64,000 nt of DNA, from assembly GCA_021292165.1 (NCBI GenBank), contig JAHFWL010000248.1, forward strand, positions 124,001 to 188,000. Reading direction: 5' to 3'. Position 1 is the stretch's first letter, and each line of letters starts with the position of its first letter. This document shows, in pieces, positions 59,601-63,716 of the stretch. Origin of the DNA: Shinisaurus crocodilurus (taxonomy: Eukaryota; Chordata; Lepidosauria; Squamata; Shinisauridae). Both the position numbers and the translations under genes were made by a program. Under the pieces are notes generated by a model. That model made no database searches, was not told the DNA's origin, and saw nothing but the letters and a program-made list of their open reading frames with translations.

Positions 59601-62600
59601 TGGTCATGTGATCTCAGTTTTAAGTGACTTCTTGGTGTTCTCCACCTTCTCAACATTCCCCCAAATCTCCAGCTACTCCAGAAAGGGGAGATACTAATTC
59701 CCCTCACCTGCCCTTTTTGCAGCACTTACTGCTATGGCTGCTTCCCTTACATTTGAGTGGGGTGGGTGTAAGTACTGCTGGTGCCCCATTTGCTCCATCC
59801 CATTCTGCAATCTTCTAAGAGTTTAAAAAAACAAAAACAAAACAAACAACGGTCTGGAATATTTGCAAAAAAAATTGGACTCGGAAATGAATGAAAGGGA
59901 AATGTACACAAATTTAATGGCTGGAAAGTAAATGGAGGGTAAATTTGCACAAATTTAAGGGCTGGGAAGTAAACGAAAGGGAAATGTGCACACCAGCAGT
60001 ATTGGAACAGTTCATACAGGTGCGCAAAATTACCCTCCCTTGCTTCGCAGCCCTTAAATTTGCACAAATTTCTCCTCCATTTACTTCCCAGCCTTTAAAC
60101 TTGCATAAATTTCTGCGTTGTTGTTGTTTTTGTTTGTTTTTTTGTTTTAAACCTGTCAGGTAACTGCAGCAGTAAGTGCTCCAAAAAGGAGCTGCGAAAA
60201 GGGTGGGGAGTTAATATCTCTACTTTGTGTAATAGCTGGAGACTCAGGGAACTGTTGAAAAGGTGGAGGGTACTGAGAACTGTCAGTTCAACACTTAAAA
60301 TTGCAAGGATTACATTGCTAAATGGGAGATATTGTCATCCTCCCCACCCCTCATTTTGGTGCACCGTCTTTTGCCGCTTCCCCCCCTTTACTGGTGCTTT
60401 TCCATTGACAACTTGGCAATTGGTCCCTGGCAACTGTTTGCAAATTAGCCTATATGCAGTCTACCTACTCCACTTTGCCGCTCCCTTTAACAGCTGAAAC
60501 AAACAAGGAAATTGACTAGGCAACACTACACATATCGGACAGCACTTGCGAAAGACCGACCCAAAAAATAATTTAAAAACAATTATGACACAGTTGTACA
60601 ATTTTCAGGGGCCAATTTTTTAAAAAAGCAATACAACCCCCAATTGCGCTTTTTTGAGTCTCCAAAAAAATAAAAATGGCAGCAAACTAAAAGGGGTAGC
60701 AATCAGAGTGGGGAGTGGGGGGGGGAGACAAGATGGGTTCTGCCGAGAAGGGCACTGGGATACGTGCCAGGGCCGGCTGGAGGACTGAGAGGGAAGGCGG
60801 GGAGAACCACCCAAGGAAAGCCCAATAGTCTGTTGGGTATACTGTGGGTTGTTCAGTGAACAAGCAACCCACCATGTCCTATTTGCAGGGTGTCTTAGTG
60901 TGGTGTACAAATGCACCCAAATTGTGGCTAATCTTAACCATGGTTTGTTTGAAACAAGCCAGCTACAAACCATAGGTTATGAAGCCATCTTGTTTCAACA
61001 AACCATAGTTAAGGACTATGGTCAGGTCAGGGCTGGCATCCATGGGTTGACATCACTGGGCACCTGCCAAAGCACACACCCCAGTAAGGGCTTACTGCCA
61101 GTCCCTGGCCCCGCTGCTCCTGCTCCTTCTTACAGTTGCCACCTGTTCACCTGTCCCCTCAAACCAAACAAGCATTAACATGAGAAAGGAAAAGGAGAAG
61201 GAACCTTCACCTTGATGTCTTCCTCTGGATGGCTGTGGTTTGGGCCCAAAAGGAGAGAGCAAGCAAGTAGGCAGTGGCCATAGCAGCAGGGAGGATGTGG
61301 GTCCACTGCCCCCACCCCCAAAAAACCCCAGAGCCAGCATCGTTGCAGGTTGTGAGCTTGCAAATGCACTTGAATAACATTTAAGGGATATAAATGGAAT
61401 ATTTAAGGAATTTAAGGAATATAAATATAAACATTTAAGGATATACTTTAATGAATATCAGAAAACAAGACATATATTACCCATGTTCATTAAGAATAGG
61501 ACAAGAAGCAATTAGTTCAAGTTACATATTAAAAATGGGGGGATTCGGGGGAACATCAAAGAGGTTCACAAAAGTGTTTGATTCAGGTGCTCATGAGATA
61601 CTTGTTTGAGGGTTTTTTTCTTTTTCTTTTGTTTAGAGTAATAATCCTTGAGGATGAACTTGAGAGGTTTATTAGTTCCAAGGAAAGCCAAGAACTAGCT
61701 TCAGAAGCCTACCAAATTGTAGGAAAAAAACTGGAACTGATTCAACCTCATATGCAAGCTAGCAACAGCTGCTGGGAAGAGGCCATTTCTCAGGTGGAAA
61801 AAATGGTTAGAAAAAACCCAGATAAAAAGGGTATGTTGTCTTCACAATTCATAAAACATATAACAAGCATTTCAGAAATGTATGCAAAGTTGGGAGTGGG
61901 AGAATCTGTAAAGTAGCCCAGTATACCCAGTGTGTGTACCCAGATTCCAGTAGGACTTAGGAGCAAGGAGCCCTTACTCTTGACTTTGCTGTCGACTGAC
62001 ATCATGATACAATGAAAAAGGTGGGTATCCAGTTATATAAAATTTAACTGGATTATATAAGTTACATAAAATTTCCTACATGGAATTTTTCAGTGTAGTC
62101 AGATATTGTCAAATAATAGGCAGTCAGCTTTGGCATTTGCTGTGTGATAATTGGGCTACAACCTAATCAGCAAGCTCGTGGCTGGTTGGGGGTATTTATA
62201 CACTTTTAATTGAGTGCAGTTGTCTCGGTATTTTAATCAGTTCATCTTTGACTGTGGTGCCAGATCAAGTCTGCTGTAGATATTAACTTGAATGATATTT
62301 CATTCAAAAGAGGCTATACAGTAATATTTCTGAACTGAGAAATAAATTGGAATCTCGACTGTGCTGTGCTCTCCCAATCCAACACTTGCTCCAATAATAT
62401 ATCTGCCCAGTTCGGGCAATCATATCTTACAGGACCGGTGCAAGGCAGTTTGGTGCCCTAGGCAAGATCAGATATTTAGCGCCCCCCCCTTTCCACTTGA
62501 GAGTGCTGTATTTTTTTTCAAGGCGTTTCTGGCGCCTTCTTTAGCCCTGCCCCCTAGGCAGCTGCCTAGTTGGCCTAATGGTAGCACCAGCCCTGATATC

Positions 62601-63249
62601 TTAGCTTGTTAAGCCAAGATATGCATGAGCCTTTTGATTGTGCATGGAGCCCCTTCACTCCTCCCTTTACACGAGGTATAATTAAATCTGGATTAACCAT
62701 AGTTCCCTGTTTTGTAAAACTGGGAAGCTATAGTTACCAGCTTCAGAACAAGCCAGGATATTAAACCAACTTCAACTGTGGTGGGTTAGGAAGCCTAATT
62801 AGTGGGTCCTCATCAGGGCTTTTTTTCTGGTGGAACTCAGCGGAACTGAGTTCCAGCACCTTTTCTTCTAATAATTGCATTACAATTTAATTGCCATCTA
62901 CTCCCGAGGAAATGTAATCCAAGAGTTCCGGTACCCTTTTCTCCAGAAAAAAAGCACTGGTCCTCATCCTGAGTATTTTGAAAAACAGGGACAAAAAATA
63001 AGGGCAGATGTCAACAACATTTTGATCGTGAACAGCATCTGATTGGTGTGTCCCCTTAGAAAAATACTGTTATTTACTATTTGGAGACTATTAACTTGAA
63101 TGTTACCCTGAGTCCTACTTTCTCTGCTCCTTATTTTCCTACCTCCAGGCAAACCAGAACCATCATGTGAGAACAAGCATTGCACCATGATACCTTTACT
63201 ACAGCCAGCCGTGCACATAGAAGATAAAGACCCAATCCCTGAAGAACAG
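10882..63249 (+). CDS. VEZT: VEZT (vezatin), exons 1-10 of a gene running off the right edge
   Basis: Vezatin is a plasma-membrane protein of adherens junctions that links the cadherin-catenin complex to myosin VIIA and is also needed for dynein-driven transport. Exons at 10882-10917, 28231-28365, 39111-39200, 40434-40609, 43223-43498, 52370-52507, 55459-55606, 56439-56773, 61637-61830 and 63149-63249 join to 1629 nt, exactly 543 codons with no stop or frameshift. Two hydrophobic membrane segments lie at about residues 148-163 and 168-185. The [19 protein letters not shown] block and the [18 protein letters not shown] block are near-identical to what I recall of mammalian vezatin. Residues 334-510 are the vezatin-family helical region. 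The last third of the protein, starting after PIPEEQ, is outside the window. The exon series is interrupted only by normal introns, so the gene looks functional. Confidence 0.96.
11231..11313. mobile_element. Short palindromic MITE
   Basis: It runs 'ctactcctatgcatgtct ... gtgtataggatcgcag', with an internal 'gtcccattgag / agtggaactta' dyad. It contains a perfect gtaagt donor-like string (11290-11295) that belongs to the repeat, not to a host exon. Confidence 0.65.
12597..12674. repeat. 38-bp tandem duplication
   Basis: The unit beginning 'tccatctaaggtgg' occurs at 12601 and again at 12639 with no visible difference. This is a recent two-copy direct duplication in unique intron sequence. Confidence 0.9.
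13006..13193 (+). mobile_element. CR1 LINE fragment (left part)
   Basis: It encodes [22 protein letters not shown] CR1 ORF2 residues, matching the region around [11 protein letters not shown] of the 44.9-kb CR1. It is interrupted by the MIR and L2 blocks and resumes at 14519. Confidence 0.75.
13194..13437 (-). mobile_element. MIR-type (CORE) SINE, minus orientation
   Basis: Read on the minus strand it has a tRNA-like head ('ggcatagtggtgagagtgtt', box B 'ggttcaagtcc'), a core ('gtgactttgggccagtcact') and 'cacagggttgttgtgaggat', then a tail ending in 'ataaataaataa'. This is the MIR family layout. Confidence 0.8.
13438..14517 (+). mobile_element. L2-clade LINE, 3' part of ORF2 and 3' UTR
   Basis: It encodes the end of a reverse transcriptase, with '[17 protein letters not shown]', the catalytic YADD in [12 protein letters not shown], and downstream [12 protein letters not shown] and HWLPV motifs. 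One in-frame stop follows NALYVGLP (13968-13970). The element then ends in 'ggccagatgggcgattcata' plus (taaa)n. It is 5'-truncated, inactive, and inserted beside a MIR inside an older CR1. Confidence 0.88.
14519..15035 (+). mobile_element. CR1 LINE fragment (right part)
   Basis: It resumes CR1 ORF2 with '[20 protein letters not shown]', '[21 protein letters not shown]' and the 3' terminal residues. It continues the fragment at 13006-13193. No clear CR1 terminal ctatgat repeat was seen. Confidence 0.8.
16182..16358 (-). mobile_element. 5S-CR1 SINE, minus orientation
   Basis: It is the reverse complement of the family: CR1 tail at 16190-16265 and 5S-like head at 16275-16340 ('ggtctcccatccaagtaata', 'ccctgcttagctt'). 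Confidence 0.82.
16375..16526. mobile_element. MITE with ~40-bp terminal inverted repeats
   Basis: Arms 16375-16413 and 16483-16526 are inverted copies ('gacatctgaactgagctccc' against 'ggagcctggttcagatgtc'). They enclose a ~70-bp centre. Confidence 0.75.
17695..17784. repeat. Two tandem 45-bp units
   Basis: The unit starting ggagctaatggaagcattct occurs at 17695 and 17740 and is identical over about 40 bases. It abuts the hairpin at 17781-17821. Confidence 0.9.
17781..17821. repeat. Perfect 18-bp hairpin, 5-nt loop
   Basis: Arms 17781-17798 and 17804-17821 are exact reverse complements (gacacttttacaaaccat) around gaaat. The stem is AT-rich and has no terminator-like context. It may be the remnant of a small palindromic element. 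Confidence 0.9.
17978..18185. mobile_element. ~200-bp MITE with TTAA-like ends
   Basis: The termini are TTAAGGGTGCAATCCT and its inverted copy (18170-18185). Related diverged sequence occurs at about 8028-8516 and 47520-47880. The TTAA edges might be a piggyBac-type duplication, but this is unproven. Confidence 0.65.
18494..18743. mobile_element. pogo/Tigger-like (Tc1-mariner) non-autonomous element
   Basis: It runs CAGTCATGCCTTGG ... CCAAGGTATTACTG flanked by TA on both sides. Further inside, 'ttcgttccggaa' and 'gtaatccaaaacactc' resemble the ends of Tigger-type elements. There is no transposase ORF. Confidence 0.7.
19380..19872. mobile_element. hAT element, 493 bp, perfect 8-bp TSD
   Basis: The inverted ends CAGTGATGGCGAACCT ... 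AGGTTCGCCATCACTG (one base differs) are bounded by ccctaaag at 19372-19379 and 19873-19880, an exact 8-bp duplication. The termini resemble, from memory, the OC1/OposCharlie group of horizontally spread hATs. The element is non-autonomous. Confidence 0.88.
20406..20527 (+). CDS. Orphan coding-like exon A, unknown product
   Basis: A 122-nt exon-like stretch follows a strong acceptor (ttctaattttctgcttcag) and precedes a consensus donor gtaagt. In the frame entered in phase 1 it is fully open and encodes a split V then [20 protein letters not shown] and [20 protein letters not shown], a charged, probably helical segment. The other two frames close quickly. It ends in phase 0 and would join exon B in frame. 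It matches no VEZT exon I know and contains no in-frame ATG, so an upstream exon is required. An in-frame TAA lies 13-15 nt upstream of the acceptor junction. It could be an alternative VEZT isoform exon or part of a small nested gene. Confidence 0.55.
21279..21324 (+). CDS. Orphan coding-like exon B, unknown product
   Basis: 46 nt between acceptor tttttattag and donor gtaaga. Read in the phase left by exon A it encodes [15 protein letters not shown] plus one base, with no stop. Short exons are easy to find by chance; its support is the phase match, the donor quality and its position 751 nt after exon A. It cannot join VEZT exon 2 in frame, because it ends in phase 1 and exon 2 starts in phase 0. 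Confidence 0.4.
21795..21930. mobile_element. hAT-type MITE
   Basis: Long inverted ends ('cagccttccccaacctggtg' against 'caccaggttggggaa') enclose 'ttatggactacaattccc'. The flanks ttctatac / ctctatat agree at 6 of 8 bases. It is the same family as 32271-32409 and is related to 23260 and 24146. Confidence 0.8.
21967..22280 (+). mobile_element. Candidate retroposed segment with 12-bp TSD and doubled A-rich tail
   Basis: aatatttcattt occurs immediately before (21955-21966) and after (22281-22292) this segment. It both begins and ends with the same ~27-nt A-rich tail starting gaataaaaattaaaag, as if two tail-bearing copies were inserted in tandem. Its body is not recognised. Confidence 0.45.
22160..22191 (+). 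CDS. Possible terminal exon C following exon B
   Basis: After acceptor tttttgttaacag, joining exon B's single base gives E then KILRITVVD and a TAA at 22189-22191. AATAAA follows at 22251-22256. The stretch lies inside the possible retroposed segment, which lowers confidence that it is a real exon. Confidence 0.22.
23260..23391. mobile_element. hAT-type MITE (same superfamily as 21795)
   Basis: Inverted ends CAGGGGTAAGCAAC / GTTGCCTACTCCAG enclose 'tggactacaactcccataat'. No convincing TSD. It abuts a short MIR fragment. Confidence 0.65.
23392..23450 (-). mobile_element. MIR SINE 3' fragment
   Basis: 'atttatttatttgatttata' followed by 'ccttgcaaggagcccagggt' matches the tail end of the MIR copy at 13194-13437. 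Confidence 0.55.
24146..24273. mobile_element. hAT-type MITE with 7/8 TSD
   Basis: Starts CAGGGATGG and ends CCATCTTGG, enclosing 'gatgggagttgcagtcca'. The flanks ctttacag (24138-24145) and ctttatag (24274-24281) differ at one base. Confidence 0.75.
25019..26097. repeat. Three copies of a ~60-75 bp terminal sequence
   Basis: A stretch beginning aaagggccaaacaacaca occurs in plus orientation at 25019-25078 and 25844-25904 and inverted at 26038-26097. The last two form the ends of a ~250-bp inverted-repeat element. The first stands 750 bp upstream, next to CpG-bearing sequence (25080-25440) and a C-rich tract (25490-25540). A diverged or partly deleted larger element is the likely explanation. 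Confidence 0.7.
28231..28365 (+). CDS. VEZT: VEZT exon 2 (residues 13-57)
   Basis: Acceptor tttattttag, donor gtaagt, 45 codons, phase 0 at both ends. It encodes [19 protein letters not shown], the conserved vezatin N-terminal cytosolic segment, then a less conserved acidic stretch. Confidence 0.95.
29328..29496 (-). mobile_element. 5S-CR1 SINE, minus orientation
   Basis: Nearly the same sequence as the copy at 16182-16358. CR1 tail first, then linker 'aaactagaggagg', then the 5S-like head. Confidence 0.82.
29604..30230 (-). mobile_element. Possible LTR (minus), unverified
   Basis: It starts TGTCAGG and ends CCCTACA on the plus strand. On the minus strand AATAAA occurs about 70 nt before the end (near 29669-29674), as in an LTR. 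No matching target duplication was found and no internal retroviral or gypsy coding sequence was seen, so it may be a different repeat. Confidence 0.35.
30493..31822. mobile_element. Fold-back DNA element, copy A (~1.3 kb)
   Basis: The ends are inverted ('ttcgcacaacac' near 30500, 'gtgttgtgcaaacc' near 31805-31818). The interior is built from inverted blocks, including near-perfect 143-bp arms at 31238-31380 and 31472-31614 and a central dyad around 30985-31110. Blocks 'ctccagctactccagaaagg' and 'cctcaaaaatgtgcaattgg' recur in copy B at 59480-60910. There is no transposase ORF and the TSD is not resolved. Confidence 0.7.
31238..31614. repeat. 143-bp inverted repeat, one mismatch plus one small indel
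   Basis: Arms 31238-31380 and 31472-31614 are reverse complements apart from one substitution (gcccaag / gtccaag) and a 1-2 base difference at the inner T run. They are separated by ~91 bp. Such low arm divergence implies a recent origin or gene conversion between arms. Confidence 0.92.
32271..32409. mobile_element. hAT-type MITE
   Basis: 'ggtgccctccagatgttatg' against 'catctggagggcat' inverted, with flanks ctctagtg (32263-32270) and ctctagct (32410-32417) agreeing at 6 of 8. Closely related to 21795-21930. Confidence 0.8.
32595..32932 (+). mobile_element. L2 LINE 3' end
   Basis: It matches the last ~330 bp of the L2 at 13438-14517, including 'ggcttttcaggcgggaatat' and 'ggccagatgggtgattcata', then (aata)n. 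It contains a (GT)n run at 32806-32828. Confidence 0.88.
34590..35080 (-). mobile_element. Degenerate L2 fragment split by a hAT MITE
   Basis: 'gttggggccactgccaagaa' and 'gagaaagacccactgg' parallel the 3' region of the L2 at 50390-51990 ('ggggtgccacagcagaaaag'). The sequence is broken by the insertion at 34804-34967. Confidence 0.5.
34804..34967. mobile_element. hAT MITE, 164 bp, perfect 8-bp TSD
   Basis: CAGGGCCGGTGCTACC ... GCACTGGCCCTG flanked by taggcaag at 34796-34803 and 34968-34975. Same family as 7150-7787 and 62430-62595, in the opposite orientation. Confidence 0.92.
36174..36350 (+). mobile_element. 5S-CR1 SINE
   Basis: 5S-like head at 36184-36252, linker, then CR1 tail with the repeated 'ctatga' end (ctatgatctatgaaagctatg). 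Confidence 0.82.
38061..38250. repeat. 80-bp tandem repeats in the LTR U3 region, ~2.4 copies
   Basis: Units start at 38061, 38141 and 38221 (partial). 'agaccaccacacccacccta' recurs at 38101 and 38181, an 80-base period. Their position in U3 suggests enhancer-type repeats. Confidence 0.88.
38624..38657. repeat. (GT)n microsatellite
   Basis: An uninterrupted GT run of about 15 units inside the solo LTR. Confidence 0.9.
39111..39200 (+). CDS. VEZT: VEZT exon 3 (residues 58-87)
   Basis: Acceptor ttctttatag, donor gtaagc, 30 codons, phase 0 at both ends. It encodes [15 protein letters not shown], then [10 protein letters not shown], aligning with the ILLKVAETIKSW...KKDDLLHKL stretch I recall from human vezatin. 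This is one of the faster-evolving exons. Confidence 0.93.
39201..40433 (+). other. VEZT: VEZT intron 3
   Basis: Phase-0 GT-AG intron of 1.23 kb. No repeat or gene was recognised in it. Confidence 0.9.
40434..40609 (+). CDS. VEZT: VEZT exon 4 (residues 88-145 and split W146)
   Basis: 176 nt ending in phase 2. It encodes [20 protein letters not shown] and PSILSAGQ, among the most conserved cytosolic vezatin residues, and ends at TPNI(W). The donor is gtattg, lacking G at +5, so it is a weaker 5' splice site than the others in this gene. Confidence 0.95.
41147..41275 (-). mobile_element. MIR SINE, truncated
   Basis: 'tatttatttattatattata', then 'ccttcaaggaacccaaggcg' and 'cctcacaacaaccctgtgag', identical in layout to the tail and core of the MIR at 13194-13437. 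The tRNA head is missing. Confidence 0.8.
42336..42502 (+). mobile_element. 5S-CR1 SINE
   Basis: Head 'caggcctgtggctcatgctg', 5S-like 'ttattacttggatgagagac', then a CR1 tail ending ctatgatctatgaa. Confidence 0.82.
43223..43498 (+). CDS. VEZT: VEZT exon 5 (residues 147-237, membrane segments)
   Basis: 276 nt, entering in phase 2 and leaving in phase 2; acceptor tttgttttgcag, donor gtgagt. It encodes two hydrophobic spans ([15 protein letters not shown] and [15 protein letters not shown]) separated by a short loop, then a basic [19 protein letters not shown] stretch and the invariant [20 protein letters not shown]. This is the vezatin transmembrane hairpin and the start of its conserved cytoplasmic helices. 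Confidence 0.96.
44886..46897 (-). mobile_element. CR1 LINE, ~2 kb, ORF2 reverse-transcriptase part
   Basis: Minus-strand CR1. From 46123 to 44963 there is an uninterrupted 386-codon ORF with reverse-transcriptase motif A ([17 protein letters not shown]), motif B ([20 protein letters not shown]) and a motif C in which the usual FADD reads FAND, so the first catalytic Asp is lost. The upstream part of ORF2 (46846-46168) is open but shifted between frames. The 3' end carries the CR1 tail shared with the 5S SINEs. It is 5'-truncated and almost certainly inactive, yet the last 386 codons have escaped stops. Confidence 0.93.
47520..47880. mobile_element. Diverged MITE related to 17978-18185
   Basis: It starts 'agggcacaatcctatg' and contains 'gcgcagttctttccacactg' and 'ccaaggtcgcag', which parallel inverted parts of the 17978 element ('agaaagaaccacactgg', 'ccaaggtcacag'). 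Confidence 0.45.
49340..49770 (+). mobile_element. Ancient L2-like LINE relic
   Basis: An interrupted translation preserves '[11 protein letters not shown]' and 'LVQNAS.KLLT', the L2 C-terminal pattern (compare [19 protein letters not shown]). It ends 'ggatataaatattctaaata' plus (aataa)n. Confidence 0.65.
50390..51990 (-). mobile_element. L2-clade LINE, ~1.6 kb
   Basis: Minus strand. The first reading block (51988-51605) has the RT start ([20 protein letters not shown]), motif A ([20 protein letters not shown]) and ends near GGTALQ. A frameshift or stop leads to a second block (51568-50813) with [33 protein letters not shown] (catalytic YADD intact), [12 protein letters not shown] and [14 protein letters not shown]. 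The 3' UTR ends 'ccgcccaatagccgaagctc' on the plus strand next to a (tttat)n run. It is 5'-truncated and broken by at least one frame disruption. Confidence 0.92.
52370..52507 (+). CDS. VEZT: VEZT exon 6 (residues 239-283 plus split codons)
   Basis: Acceptor tttgcttgacag. The first G completes Leu238. It encodes [33 protein letters not shown] and LYMLK and ends in phase 2 (CA of His284). The exon is followed not by GT but by ATATCCTTTTT, the U12-type 5' splice site. Reading to a GT instead would break the frame before the conserved YPLNSESDN. Confidence 0.94.
52690..52925 (-). mobile_element. MIR SINE, minus, diverged
   Basis: 'ccttacaacaatcctgtgag' core, 'gactgacccaagtgaacttc' (a 15-nt piece tandemly repeated) and 'gtggggatttgaacttggg' (box B). 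A MIR head lies near 52905. Confidence 0.7.
53488..53745. mobile_element. Fold-back MITE
   Basis: Inverted blocks 'ggcgaggttggcttgttggg' (from 53607) and 'ccccaacaagccaccttcgcc' (to 53711), with outer 'ttcgcattatcac' / 'gatgacacgag' ends. Related by terminal motifs to the elements at 30493 and 58283. Confidence 0.6.
54791..54863. mobile_element. Short palindromic MITE
   Basis: 'agtgcagtcttatacatgtc ... gagtataggattgcat', with 'gtttaatgggactcactccc' in the middle. Confidence 0.65.
55238..55300 (-). mobile_element. L2 3'-end fragment
   Basis: 'cacccaatagccgaagctct' next to (tttat)n is the extreme 3' end of the L2 at 50390-51990. Confidence 0.75.
55459..55606 (+). CDS. VEZT: VEZT exon 7 (residues 285-333)
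   Basis: 148 nt. The first T completes His284. It encodes [40 protein letters not shown] and DGFSLPALK and ends in phase 0 at gtaatg. The sequence just upstream ends in AC, not AG, consistent with the U12 AT-AC intron. The peptide is almost unchanged from mammalian vezatin. Confidence 0.95.
55607..56438 (+). other. VEZT: VEZT intron 7
   Basis: Phase-0 GT-AG intron of 832 bp. A weak palindromic-MITE trace lies at 55640-55710; nothing else was seen. Confidence 0.9.
56439..56773 (+). CDS. VEZT: VEZT exon 8 (residues 334-444 plus split E445)
   Basis: 335 nt, acceptor ttttcttag, donor gtaagt in phase 2. It encodes [20 protein letters not shown], a variable serine-rich loop, then [33 protein letters not shown] and [17 protein letters not shown]. 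It is the largest exon and the core of the vezatin domain, with amphipathic helices likely to pack against the membrane-proximal region. Confidence 0.96.
57574..57662. mobile_element. Short palindromic MITE (best-preserved copy)
   Basis: The inner arms agtaagtcccatt (57604-57616) and agtgggacttact (57623-57635) are inverted with one mismatch. Outer ends 'agcctatacatg' / 'gtgtatcagattgca'. Confidence 0.75.
57690..57883 (-). mobile_element. tRNA-derived SINE, minus, diverged
   Basis: 'gcagccttacagtgagttag' at one end and, at the other, 'gctctaccactgatctcc', the complement of a tRNA A-box-like head. Same family as 2470-2646. Confidence 0.55.
58283..58456. mobile_element. DNA element with ~25-bp inverted ends
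   Basis: CTGGTTCGCACGACACAACA ... TGTTGTTCGAACCCAG are inverted. 'accatgggcaaccagacatg' lies inside. TIR sequence is shared with the fold-back element at 30493. TSD unresolved. Confidence 0.65.
58520..59075 (+). mobile_element. CR1 LINE fragment with nested hAT
   Basis: It encodes CR1 C-terminal ORF2: '[20 protein letters not shown]', then after the hAT (58651-58786) '[20 protein letters not shown]', '[20 protein letters not shown]' and '[20 protein letters not shown]'. The reading is open on both sides of the insertion. Confidence 0.88.
58651..58786. mobile_element. hAT MITE nested in CR1, 7/8 TSD
   Basis: CAGGGCTCTCCAGCC ... GGTTGGAGAGCCCTG inverted ends. Flanks tgatagag (58643-58650) and tgagagag (58787-58794) differ at one base. 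The insertion breaks the CR1 reading frame. Confidence 0.9.
59194..59366 (+). mobile_element. 5S-CR1 SINE
   Basis: Complete-looking copy: 'caggcctgtggcttacgctg', 5S internal promoter part at 59218-59277, linker 'cctctagtttcctgc', CR1 tail ending 'ctatgatctatgaaatctat'. Confidence 0.85.
59480..60910. mobile_element. Fold-back DNA element, copy B (~1.4 kb)
   Basis: The left part 'ggtgcctcaaaaatgcgcag' (59487) reappears inverted near 60640-60665. 'ctccagctactccagaaagg' matches copy A. A central dyad pairs 'gctgggaagtaaa' with 'ttacttcccagcc'. The right end (60840-60905) is the reverse complement of copy A's left end ('gtgggttgttc', 'cacactaag' pattern). Left terminal end not found, so probably truncated. 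Confidence 0.65.
59518..59540. repeat. (TAG)n microsatellite
   Basis: Seven or so TAG units inside fold-back copy B. Confidence 0.85.
60933..61013. repeat. ~25-bp hairpin
   Basis: Arms 60933-60958 (cttaaccatggtttgtttga...) and 60989-61013 (...caaaccatagttaag) are inverted copies with about two differences. Probably a small MITE abutting copy B. Confidence 0.75.
61637..61830 (+). CDS. VEZT: VEZT exon 9 (residues 446-509 plus split codons)
   Basis: 194 nt, acceptor ttttgtttag, donor gtatgt in phase 1. Its first A completes Glu445. It encodes [20 protein letters not shown], a coiled-coil-like acidic helix, then [20 protein letters not shown] and [14 protein letters not shown]. Confidence 0.95.
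62430..62595. mobile_element. hAT MITE, 166 bp, perfect 8-bp TSD
   Basis: CAGGACCGGTGCAAGG ... GTAGCACCAGCCCTG flanked by atatctta at 62422-62429 and 62596-62603. Same family as 7150-7787 and 34804-34967. Confidence 0.92.
62814..62959. mobile_element. hAT MITE, 146 bp, perfect 8-bp TSD
   Basis: CAGGGCTTTTTTTCTGG ... CCAGAAAAAAAGCACTG, flanked by gtcctcat at 62806-62813 and 62960-62967. The inner 'gtggaactcagcggaactga' marks a family different from the other hATs here. Confidence 0.92.
63149..63249 (+). CDS. VEZT: VEZT exon 10 (residues 511-543), last in window
   Basis: 101 nt, acceptor ttcctacctccag, donor gtaaag in phase 0. Its first two bases complete Gly510. It encodes [20 protein letters not shown] and [13 protein letters not shown], matching the vezatin segment just before its acidic C-terminal region. 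The remaining exons lie beyond 64000. Confidence 0.94.
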
Positions 63250-63502
63250 GTAAAGATATTATAGAGTTCTGAAAGGATAATGCATGCTGTGAATACTCTT
63301 TCCCACCCACCCAACAGATGTTCATATACAACATTTGGGTAATGCCTTTCTCCTACTGAAAAGCCATTTCAGTTGAATTGTGGAATAAGTGATTATCAAT
63401 AGATGCTATAGTTAGTACTCTCATTGTACCACATGGTGGAGCTCCCACTGTCGCTTAAAAACATTTTAAATCTACACTACTACAAAATATGCATAACTTG
63501 GG

Positions 63503-63589
63503 CTGCAATCCGTTACACATTTACCTGGAGAAAGTCCCATTGAACTCAGTGGGGCTCACCTATGAGTAGACATATATAGAATTGCACTG
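63503..63589. mobile_element. Short palindromic MITE
   Basis: 'ctgcaatccgttacacattt ... catatatagaattgca', with 'gtcccattgaactcagtggg' in the centre. This copy is inverted relative to 57574 (tatgagtagacata at the right end). Confidence 0.7.
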
Positions 63590-63657
63590 TTGATCATATC
63601 TAGAGCTGAAGCAAAGACTTCTATATTAAAAACAACAACACTGCTAGAAACATATGA

Positions 63658-63716
63658 AGATTTATTTATTTATTTATTATATTTATGAATCACCCATCTG
63701 GCCAGACATCTGGCCA
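63658..63716 (-). mobile_element. L2 3'-end fragment
   Basis: (ttta)n followed by 'atgaatcacccatctggcca', the reverse complement of the L2 terminus seen at 14480-14515 and 32880-32930. Confidence 0.8.

Larger units (their letters stand above)
56774..61636 (+). other. VEZT: VEZT intron 8 (4.9 kb)
   Basis: Phase-2 GT-AG intron. It holds a palindromic MITE (57574), a tRNA SINE (57690), a DNA element (58283), CR1 (58520) with a nested hAT, a 5S-CR1 SINE (59194), a fold-back element (59480-60910) and a hairpin (60933-61013). Stretches 56780-57570 and 61040-61630 show nothing I can name. Confidence 0.9.
61831..63148 (+). other. VEZT: VEZT intron 9
   Basis: Phase-1 GT-AG intron of 1.3 kb with two hAT MITEs (62430-62595, 62814-62959). 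The remainder (61831-62420, 62604-62805) holds nothing I recognise. Confidence 0.9.
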